Part shown: positions 1-5,935 of the stretch, in pieces
How the letters are laid out: each line of letters starts with the position of its first letter
How positions within the stretch are numbered: position 1 is the stretch's first letter
NCBI GenBank assembly: GCA_964352225.1
Contig: CAYGRM010000139.1
Coordinates: 1 to 15,122 of the forward strand
Origin: CAJQQY01 sp964352225
GTDB lineage: Bacteria > Bacteroidota > Bacteroidia > Chitinophagales > Saprospiraceae
DNA length: 15,122 nt
Direction: 5' to 3'
Translations under genes and position numbers: made by a program
Notes under the pieces: generated by a model
What the model saw: the letters and a program-made list of their open reading frames with translations, nothing else
Told to the model about the DNA's origin: nothing
Database searches by the model: none

Positions 1-1
1 A

Positions 2-493
2 AAAAACGCTGCTGACTTTCATGAGCATTATTTAAGTGATTTTACGGATCATGAATTACTAGCTATATTGAAAAAACCAGATGAATCATCTATTGAAGAT
101 ATTACCATTACAAAAGAACTTTTAAAAAGACGAGGTATCCCCATCGACCCTTCAGCAATAGTCGAAATGAAACAAGAAAGGTTATTTGAATTGCAAAAAG
201 GAAAAGAAGAAAATTTAGGTTGGATGATACTTTTCTTTTTAGCCTTGATTGCGATCAGTATATTTTTAAATATCTTTTTTATAATAGGAATTATTGGTTT
301 GAGTTTACATTATTGGAAAGATAAAAATACCGATATTGATGGAAATAAGTTTTTCACTTATAATGAAAAAACCAGAAAGAATGGGATTACACTTGGAATC
401 ATAAGTATTATTATTGTTCTTGTTATTTCAATTGCCATATTTTTCCTTTTTGGTGCTTATGCGGCTGAAATTGAAAATCCAGATTTTTTTTAA
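2..493 (+). CDS. Two-segment membrane protein with Asp/Glu-rich N-terminal helix (5' partial)
   Basis: The frame is open to the left edge with no ATG, so the gene starts outside the window; a TTG at 68 is a possible but less likely start. 163 residues are visible. Residues about 11-45 (LSDFTDHELLAIL...ELLKRRGI) resemble a short helical motif seen at the N-terminus of many Bacteroidota membrane proteins ('ELL.I...P......A..EL..RG'); this is family memory, not a search. A hydrophobic stretch follows at about 73-103, then a polar loop rich in Lys and Asp (104-128), then a second membrane segment at about 129-153 and a short acidic tail. It is probably an inner-membrane protein of unknown function. 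The stop lies 19 bases before the next ATG on the same strand, so the two genes are probably cotranscribed. No catalytic motif is visible. Confidence 0.75.
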   Translation, partial: KNAADFHEHYLSDFTDHELLAILKKPDESSIEDITITKELLKRRGIPIDPSAIVEMKQERLFELQKGKEENLGWMILFFLALIAISIFLNIFFIIGIIGLSLHYWKDKNTDIDGNKFFTYNEKTRKNGITLGIISIIIVLVISIAIFFLFGAYAAEIENPDFF

Positions 494-512
494 AACATTA
501 AAACCTCCTAAG

Positions 513-935
513 ATGAAATTATTAACATTCCTTAGCTTTTGCGTAATTTTATTTTCTGCTTGCCCTAAAGTAAGCAATCAACCCGCTTATAATTTGGGTG
601 AAACTATTATGGTTCCGCTTAACCAATCCATCCAAGTTGGAACGGAAAAGATAAATATATTAATGTCAGAAATCCAAGATGGGAGATGCCCTGCCGGTAC
701 TGATTGTATTCAAGCAGGGAAAGCTAAAATCAGTATGGATGTAGCAGTTGGTGATGCTGTTTCGACCATAACTTTGGAAGCCAAAGGACTATGCGAGGAC
801 GAATCTGGAAAGTGTGGAAGTACCGCCAATGCTCAAGGCTACAACATTAAGTTATTTTATCTCTACCCCTATCCTTCCGAGGAAAATAACGGAAAGAGAG
901 ACTACAAAGCTAAAATAATGATCACGAAGAATTAA
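513..935 (+). CDS. Small secreted lipoprotein with D-x-RCP...CI.AG motif
   Basis: 140 residues from ATG 513. The frame also runs upstream to 414, but that part overlaps the previous gene and would bury the signal sequence, so 513 is chosen. Residues 1-17 form a lipoprotein signal (hydrophobic run, lipobox FSAC, lipidated Cys17), so the product should be membrane-anchored. The core has DGRCPAGTDCIQAGKAKI followed by a CEDESGKC pair. The arrangement 'D.RCP...CI.AG.A' recurs in small Bacteroidota lipoproteins and looks like an all-beta domain held by disulfides; this is recalled family knowledge and I know no biochemical function. No Shine-Dalgarno site is present, as usual for the phylum; CCTCC at 504-508 has the wrong polarity. 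The gene likely shares a transcript with the membrane protein just upstream. Confidence 0.8.
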   Translation: MKLLTFLSFCVILFSACPKVSNQPAYNLGETIMVPLNQSIQVGTEKINILMSEIQDGRCPAGTDCIQAGKAKISMDVAVGDAVSTITLEAKGLCEDESGKCGSTANAQGYNIKLFYLYPYPSEENNGKRDYKAKIMITKN

Positions 936-940
936 CAATA

Positions 941-1015
941 ATTGATTAACGGTAAATGATTAATTTCCCTAAGTATATCAAGGGTAGGGAAATTAATCAT
1001 TTACTGTTAATCAAT
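941..1015. repeat. 31-bp near-perfect inverted repeat between convergent genes
   Basis: The left arm 941-971 pairs with the right arm 985-1015, leaving a 13-base loop (972-984). The only imperfection is G951 opposite T1005, a G-U wobble in the plus-strand transcript and a C/A mismatch in the minus-strand one. It lies 5 bases after the stop of the upstream gene and 10 bases before the end of the convergent gene. It probably ends or stabilises both mRNAs. The stem is much longer than a normal intrinsic terminator and has no clean U-run on either side, so a dispersed miniature element is the alternative. Confidence 0.75.
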
Positions 1016-1025
1016 AACCATTATT

Positions 1026-1628
1026 TTATCCTTGTTTTCTTCTCTCTACGATCTCCCCATTTTTATAGACATAATCTATCGAAACAGTTCCATCTTCTTT
1101 GTAATATCGGTAAGAACCATTTTGCACGCCATTGTCAAATTCGATTTCCTCTTTTACTTGACCATCTTTTCCCGTTTTGTAGAAAGTTCGGCTAAAGCCA
1201 TGAAGTTTTCCATTTTTATAGTCTTGTTCTATTTCTCTTCTTGAAAAATTATAGGTGATCCATTTTCCATGTTTAACATCATTAGAAAAAGATCCAATAG
1301 TTTTTACCCGATTATTTTTTTCCGCTTCAATATACAATCCTTCTCTTTTTCCATTAACATAATTAGTTGCGGTATTTACAGTCAAATTATCATTTGGAAA
1401 ATAAGTCGTCCAAGTACCGGTTTTACTTCCATTTAAAATAAAACCATCTTCAATCAATTGACCAGTTTGTGCATTTTTTTTAGTTGCTTTTTCAAAATCA
1501 GAACCGGGAATTTTAGTTATTTCATATCCTGTAAAATCGCCAGTTGTTGCTACTGTTGGCGCAGGCTCAGTTGTTTCTCCGCAAGCAAAAAATAAAACAG
1601 TTGTCAATAGTAAAATAAAATTTTTCAT
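1026..1628 (-). CDS. MORN-repeat (YwqK-like) lipoprotein
   Basis: 200 residues from ATG 1628. A TTG three codons upstream (1637) is possible but less likely. A lipoprotein signal ends at lipobox FFAC with Cys16. After a Thr/Pro-rich linker come five or six MORN_2-type repeats of about 22 residues, each built on 'NG...G.w..Y': near residues 65-79 (NGSKTGTWTTYF), 91-101 (NGKREG), 113-127 (VKHGKWITY), 137-151 (NGKLHGFSRTFYKTG), 165-179 (NGVQNGSYRYYKEDG) and 188. Such proteins are very common in Bacteroidota and are often labelled 'toxin-antitoxin system YwqK family antitoxin' without functional proof; no toxin partner is nearby. I read it as a periplasmic or surface beta-repeat protein of unknown role. 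It has its own promoter (1713-1743) and is convergent with the lipoprotein gene to its left. Confidence 0.85.
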   Translation of the reverse strand: MKNFILLLTTVLFFACGETTEPAPTVATTGDFTGYEITKIPGSDFEKATKKNAQTGQLIEDGFILNGSKTGTWTTYFPNDNLTVNTATNYVNGKREGLYIEAEKNNRVKTIGSFSNDVKHGKWITYNFSRREIEQDYKNGKLHGFSRTFYKTGKDGQVKEEIEFDNGVQNGSYRYYKEDGTVSIDYVYKNGEIVERRKQG

Positions 1629-1712
1629 AAGATTCAATTATTATTTTTGAAAAATGAATGAATAGAGTTTATAGTAAATAAAATTAAATAAGTCTTTACT
1701 CGAATTTAACCA

Positions 1713-1743
1713 CAAAAATAAAGGAATTGCTTTTTTTTCCAAA
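1713..1743 (-). promoter_or_regulatory. Bacteroidota-type promoter for the MORN lipoprotein gene
   Basis: On the minus strand, TTTG (1740-1743) and TATTTTTG (1713-1720) are separated by 19 bases. This is a full match to the phylum's sigma-ABfr consensus (TTTG at -33, TAnnTTTG at -7). The expected start is near 1707, giving a leader of roughly 80 bases before ATG 1628. An A/T-only tract lies just upstream. Confidence 0.65.
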
Positions 1744-1882
1744 CCTGAAATTTTAAATGATTTGTTAATCTAAGTTTTAAAAGGAAACTAAAGGTCTTCA
1801 TTTAATTCATACAATGATAATAATATTTAAATAACAGAAACAAACTATATATATGAGCGTAAATATCAAATGTTTATAACTT

Positions 1883-1910
1883 AAGTCCAATTAGCATAGT
1901 TTTTGGACTT
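1883..1910. repeat. 8-bp inverted repeat upstream of the T9SS surface protein gene
   Basis: AAGTCCAA (1883-1890) and TTGGACTT (1903-1910) are perfect inverted copies 12 bases apart, about 95 bases before ATG 2006. No U-run follows on either strand, so it does not look like a terminator. The spacing would suit a dimeric regulator or a leader hairpin; neither is shown. Confidence 0.35.
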
Positions 1911-2005
1911 TAAATCATATAATAGATATTTAACATTTGTCCTCGATAAGAAAACAGAAGATTTAATTATAATCCTTTAACAAAAATTTCATAAAAACGG
2001 ACAGC

Positions 2006-3997
2006 ATGAAGAGGAATTTCCCCCAGCAGAGACGATCATTGTTTATAATGACAATGACTTTCTTTTGCTTTTTTTCAAATATATCTTTTGCCAATACCGA
2101 TTCAATATTTACTTCCATTCCTGATGGTCAATTTGGTTCGAGTTGTGTTGATCTCAACTCCTTTCCCGGCAATATTCAATCCATCAATAATCTTTGCCCT
2201 AACCTTAGTGGAGACTTTGCTAATTTTTCGATACCCACAGATATGTCTATTGGATGTATTAATTATTTCGGCTTAGAAATAGGTGAATCAGAAGGCTGTT
2301 TTGAAATTTGTGATGAGTTTTCCAATTGTGATACTTTACATATTTTTCTCAATACACTTCTTTCAACTCCATTGTTTTTTGCTTGTGATACCCTAATTGA
2401 ACCTGAGCTTATTAATGTAAGTATCTCAGATTGTGGAGGAATGGCTGAAGTTTGTTTACCAGTTAGATTTGATATATACAATTCACTTGAGGTTTATGAC
2501 AACGGAATACTTTATGCCAATGGAGAAGCAGGGTGTAATGTAGATACGACGGTAGCTTACAGTTATAATAATTTATTCGGACAGGGAGCCATAGGTCCCT
2601 ATTTATTGGAATCCTGGACCATCAATGGAATCGAATATTCTGGTGAATTTCAGGACATGCAAGGTTTACTAGACTCTATGAATTTATGGGACACTTTAGG
2701 AATTTGGGAATTCGATTTAAGTGTTCCATTTACAATTTTAGGAGGTTTTAGTGACAACTTCTATGGGCCTTTGATTGCATCCAAACCTGGAATATTCAAT
2801 TCTACTTCAATAATGGGTGCAAACTATAGTCTAACTCCACTTGGAAGTGAGATCATGCTAGCTCAAGGAGCTCATTTGATCACTTTAGTTGATACTATGA
2901 CGGCTTGTATTGATTCAGTTTTGATTACAGTTGCTTGTTTGGAAAATGATTATTTATCATTAACGACCTATATCAATATATCAGGAAGTGTCTGCGTAGA
3001 CACAAGTGATTTAATCGGTAATTTTGCCACTCTTGAAAATGTTTGTGATGATACTGGAGTCGGGGTAGATATTTTCCCAAATGATGTCTGCGTTGATTGG
3101 GAAACATTATCCCCTGGAGTGCAACAAGTTTGCTTAATGGCTTGTGATGATTTAGGTTTTTGTGATACCACTTTTATTTCATTCAATGTAATTGATCCTC
3201 AGACCGATACCATTGATGTCATTCTAGCCGAAGATGATTCCCAATATTTATGTATTGATTCTACTGAATTATTCGGTACTGTCAATAACTTTTCTATTTC
3301 ACTTGCTTCTGCCTTGACAACCATGACATTGGATACAGTAGATTTTTGTTTGAATATTAATAGTACCATTTCTGGAACTGAGATTGCCTGCGTAACGATT
3401 TGTGATAATCAAGGAGGATGCGACACCACCTGTTTTAATATTATTGTTGGAAATGGGGCAGCTGGATTTCCTGTAGTAAATAACGATACCGATACAACTG
3501 CATTTGGAACTCCATTTTCTATTGATTTTTTAGCGAATGATAGTTTCAATTTAGCCGATACTATTTCAATTGTTACTCCACCTTCGAACGGGATTCTTAC
3601 TTTAGATTCCCTAGGAAATTATGCTTACATCCCAGATGAAGGAAGTTGTGGAAACGATAATTTCACCTATGAAATTTGTAATATTATAGGATGTGCTCAA
3701 GCAACGGTATCTATTTATGTGGAATGTGAGCAAGTTATTATTTATAGTGGATTTTCACCAAATGGTGATGATGTCAATGATTTTTTTACGGTTAGAGGTT
3801 TAGAAGGGCATCCTTCTCACAAGGTGAGAATTTTTAATCGATGGGGAAATATGATTTTTGAAAAAGAAAATTATACCAACAATTGGGACGGAAGTTGGAA
3901 TGGCGCTAGAGTTCCTCAAGGCACCTATTTTTATATGATAGAATTAAATGATGCTTCAAAAACAAAATTATCGGGCGCTGTTTACATTGCCTACTAA
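2006..3997 (+). CDS. T9SS-secreted surface protein with Cys-rich modules and gliding-type C-terminal domain
   Basis: 663 residues. A signal peptide (basic MKRN...RR, hydrophobic core, cleavage near SFA-N at 29-30) gives export by Sec. Three diverged Cys-rich modules of about 70 residues follow the pattern 'C.D...G....n.C...C....G...C...CD..g.CDT': about 47-115, 328-396 and 414-483. Between the first two lies a roughly 190-residue region containing FDIY...NG..Y, SWTING and LLDSMNLWD, a module I recall from other Saprospiria surface proteins. A bacterial Ig/tandem-95-like domain (about 492-577; FLANDSF, YIPDEG) precedes the C-terminal type B sorting domain (581-663), which shows FSPNGDDVNDFF, IFNRWGN, WDG and QGTYFYMI. 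The C-terminal domain is known to direct T9SS export and surface attachment or release. The ligand is unknown. Transcription probably ends at 4066-4098. Confidence 0.9.
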   Translation: MKRNFPQQRRSLFIMTMTFFCFFSNISFANTDSIFTSIPDGQFGSSCVDLNSFPGNIQSINNLCPNLSGDFANFSIPTDMSIGCINYFGLEIGESEGCFEICDEFSNCDTLHIFLNTLLSTPLFFACDTLIEPELINVSISDCGGMAEVCLPVRFDIYNSLEVYDNGILYANGEAGCNVDTTVAYSYNNLFGQGAIGPYLLESWTINGIEYSGEFQDMQGLLDSMNLWDTLGIWEFDLSVPFTILGGFSDNFYGPLIASKPGIFNSTSIMGANYSLTPLGSEIMLAQGAHLITLVDTMTACIDSVLITVACLENDYLSLTTYINISGSVCVDTSDLIGNFATLENVCDDTGVGVDIFPNDVCVDWETLSPGVQQVCLMACDDLGFCDTTFISFNVIDPQTDTIDVILAEDDSQYLCIDSTELFGTVNNFSISLASALTTMTLDTVDFCLNINSTISGTEIACVTICDNQGGCDTTCFNIIVGNGAAGFPVVNNDTDTTAFGTPFSIDFLANDSFNLADTISIVTPPSNGILTLDSLGNYAYIPDEGSCGNDNFTYEICNIIGCAQATVSIYVECEQVIIYSGFSPNGDDVNDFFTVRGLEGHPSHKVRIFNRWGNMIFEKENYTNNWDGSWNGARVPQGTYFYMIELNDASKTKLSGAVYIAY

Positions 3998-4311
3998 TAT
4001 AATTTTCAGATTGTAAATTGAATCCAAAAAACTAATTATTTCTAAAAAGCAATTTATCATTCTCCCTGCTTCCATGATCTTGGAAGCAGTTTTTTTTTGT
4101 GGAATCCATAGAAGGGAAGTATTAAGACATTAGTTTTAATATGTGATGGAACTAAATAATATTACTTTTAAGAGTATCTTTCATTTACCATATCTAATCC
4201 ACCGTAAACTTGTTAACCCATAGCGGAATAATCTTAAACTTTTAAACATTAATCAAAATAGCATCAAATGCTCTTATTTCCCCTGCATCAAGTCCTAAAA
4301 ATAAAATCAAT
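3998..4311. other. Intergenic region, 314 bases
   Basis: Contains the terminator at 4066-4098 and then about 210 AT-rich bases leading to the propeller lipoprotein gene. Two near-matches to the -7 box occur (TAGTTTTA around 4131 and TACTTTTA around 4163, both lacking the final G), so a promoter is likely here but not assignable. No open frame worth calling. Confidence 0.5.
4066..4098 (+). terminator. Intrinsic terminator after the T9SS surface protein gene
   Basis: CTGCTTCCA (4066-4074) pairs perfectly with TGGAAGCAG (4081-4089) across a six-base loop, and nine T residues follow directly (4090-4098). It lies about 70 bases after the stop at 3997 and points in the gene's direction. Confidence 0.9.
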
Positions 4312-5415
4312 ATGAAAACAATCCTTACTAAACCCAGCCTGATTATTTTTCAACTTATCTGCTTGGTTGCATTATTAATTGCCTGCACAAATAAAAAAGA
4401 GATTCATCAAAATGCAGCATCCACTTCAATTGAAAATGTTATTGATACATCTTCTCAACTTAATTTTACAGGCGCAGTTCGTTCCATTCTCGAGGATAGC
4501 CAAGGAAATTATTGGTTTGGAAGTTGGAACGAAGGAGTTTGCCGTTATGATGGAAAATCATTTACCTATTTCACAGAAAAAGATGGATTAAGTAATAATC
4601 AAGTAAGAACCATTCAAGAAGATCTAAACGGAAATATTTGGTTTGCTACAGGAAAAGGAATTAGCAGTTATGATGGGAAAAAAATTACTATCCAAGCCAC
4701 ACCAGATGACTTGAAATCCATCCAAAAAATTGAATCAGAATGGAAAAGTAATTCTCAAGACCTCTGGTTTAACATAGACATAGACGGAAATGGAATAATA
4801 GCCAAAGGTCTATGCAGATACGATAATCAGAATCTTTCATTCTTAGCGTTTCCAGATCAAATATTAAATCAAGGAATATGTATAAATACAGGCACTATTA
4901 CCGGCATTTCTAAAGGTAAAAATAATCGGGTTTGGTTTGCCAACTATGAAGGAGTATTTGGCTATGATGGAAAGGATTTTATCCTGTTCAAAGAAAATGA
5001 TTTCCCTTATCATGTTAGAAGTGTTTTTGAAGATAGCAAAGGAAATCTTTGGATCGGAAATAATGGAATTGGAGTGTTACTTTTTGACGGAGAGAGTACT
5101 ATTAATTTTTCCAATAAATATAACGTCAGTAATCCTGAATATTATAAGAATTACCAAGTATCCGATCAACCTGGGCTACTCGCTCGGGTATTTTCGATTG
5201 GGGAAGATAAAGATGGAAATATCTGGTTTGGTACTGTTGATGCAGGTGCTTGGAAATTTGATGGAGAAAACCTAACCAATTATACTACCAAGGATGGGCT
5301 TACCAGTATGGAAATCATGGAAATTTATTTAGATAAAAAAGGTATTCTGTGGTTTGGATTAGGCGATGGAAGTGTTTGCCAATTTAATGGAAAATCATTT
5401 GACAAAATATATTAA
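4312..5415 (+). CDS. Lipoprotein made of one seven-bladed Reg_prop beta-propeller
   Basis: 367 residues. The lipoprotein signal has lipobox LIAC with Cys25. The rest is a run of 'two-component regulator propeller' repeats, each with 'EDs.GN.WfG....G...yDGk.f'. The blade-marking Trp residues are at about 68, 110, 152, 208, 247, 305 and 347: seven units, which would close a single ring. The protein ends about 20 residues after the seventh. In the family these repeats usually form the periplasmic sensor of hybrid histidine kinases (two seven-bladed rings, YYY domain, kinase). Here the kinase, YYY and membrane parts are absent, so this is a stand-alone anchored propeller, perhaps a ligand-binding or scaffold protein. 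Unit 3 is the most diverged (SNSQDLWFN, with an inserted IDGNG). It is followed 93 bases later by a small membrane protein gene on the same strand. Confidence 0.88.
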   Translation: MKTILTKPSLIIFQLICLVALLIACTNKKEIHQNAASTSIENVIDTSSQLNFTGAVRSILEDSQGNYWFGSWNEGVCRYDGKSFTYFTEKDGLSNNQVRTIQEDLNGNIWFATGKGISSYDGKKITIQATPDDLKSIQKIESEWKSNSQDLWFNIDIDGNGIIAKGLCRYDNQNLSFLAFPDQILNQGICINTGTITGISKGKNNRVWFANYEGVFGYDGKDFILFKENDFPYHVRSVFEDSKGNLWIGNNGIGVLLFDGESTINFSNKYNVSNPEYYKNYQVSDQPGLLARVFSIGEDKDGNIWFGTVDAGAWKFDGENLTNYTTKDGLTSMEIMEIYLDKKGILWFGLGDGSVCQFNGKSFDKIY

Positions 5416-5508
5416 AGTGAAAAATGGTTTTCTTTGATTAAAAGAGTACGCTGTTACTTACCAAGAATTATCAAATAGAACATTCATAACGAAGCTTAAA
5501 TATACATT

Positions 5509-5796
5509 TTGAGCCAAGAAAATAATCAACCAAAAACTACTATTGAAGATGCGGAAGCCCTGCAAAGAAAAGAAATAAAATTATTCATTTTAGTGATGGT
5601 TGTGTTTACCATGGGAATGGCAATTTTGTTAATTTATGAAGTTAGTGCGTGGTATATCTGGTATATATTTTTTGCAATTTGGACTTTACTTGAAGTCCGA
5701 ATTGCAAAAAATATGAAATTAAAATGGTTTTGGTGGACATTGATTATTTTGGCCATCATTTTTATTGATTTCCTAGTCATGGAGCTTTTGAAATAA
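5509..5796 (+). CDS. Small three-segment membrane protein, TTG start
   Basis: 95 residues. An in-frame stop (5497-5499) sits four codons upstream and there is no ATG before the first membrane segment, so TTG 5509 is the best start. A polar, charged N-terminus (residues 1-23, MSQENNQPKTTIEDAEALQR...) precedes hydrophobic segments at about 24-42, 46-62 and 72-92. The central piece is rich in aromatics (WYIWYIFFAIW) with the charged turn EVRIAKNMKLKWFWW. It is probably an inner-membrane protein. I do not recognise the family; it is not a clear match to the '2TM domain' family. It could be cotranscribed with the propeller lipoprotein 93 bases upstream, but no terminator or promoter settles this. 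Confidence 0.6.
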   Translation: MSQENNQPKTTIEDAEALQRKEIKLFILVMVVFTMGMAILLIYEVSAWYIWYIFFAIWTLLEVRIAKNMKLKWFWWTLIILAIIFIDFLVMELLK

Positions 5797-5896
5797 TTAA
5801 TTCTCCCTCTAAGACATAAAGGAATATTAGTCCAAAAAACCTGAATTTAAGCCACTCTTTTTGATCAAAAATTACTCTTCGATATTCCTTCAATTC

Positions 5897-5929
5897 TTTC
5901 CCTCATTTCCACTTTCTTTTATACTTTTG
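5897..5929 (+). promoter_or_regulatory. Promoter directly upstream of the ribF fusion gene
   Basis: TACTTTTG (5922-5929) matches the Bacteroidota -7 box TAnnTTTG exactly, and TTTC (5897-5900), one base from TTTG, sits 21 bases upstream. ATG 5936 begins only six bases after the box, so the mRNA would have almost no leader. This also argues against the in-frame TTG at 5861, which lies upstream of the promoter. Confidence 0.6.
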
Positions 5930-5935
5930 CAGACT

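Larger units (their letters stand above)
1629..2005. other. Divergent intergenic region, 377 bases
   Basis: AT-rich spacer between divergently transcribed genes. It holds the minus-strand promoter at 1713-1743 and a small inverted repeat at 1883-1910. For the plus-strand gene the best -7 candidate is AACATTTG at 1932-1939, one base off consensus and with no -33 element at a good distance, so I do not call that promoter. I see no credible small gene or structured RNA. Confidence 0.6.

Noticed and set aside
504..508. CCTCC just before ATG 513 as a ribosome binding site
   Set aside because: It has the sequence of the anti-Shine-Dalgarno, not of the site itself, and Bacteroidota rarely use such sites.
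956..1244. Plus-strand open frames opposite the MORN lipoprotein gene
   Set aside because: Low-complexity shadow translations antisense to a gene with a clear signal peptide and repeats; one begins inside the inverted repeat.
4260..4272. AGCAT-CAA-ATGCT mini-hairpin before the propeller gene
   Set aside because: Only five base pairs with no extension or T-run; expected by chance.
5861..5935. N-terminal extension of RibF from TTG 5861
   Set aside because: The 25 extra residues do not look like RibF, the start would lie upstream of a perfect -7 box, and ATG 5936 gives the normal RibF N-terminus.
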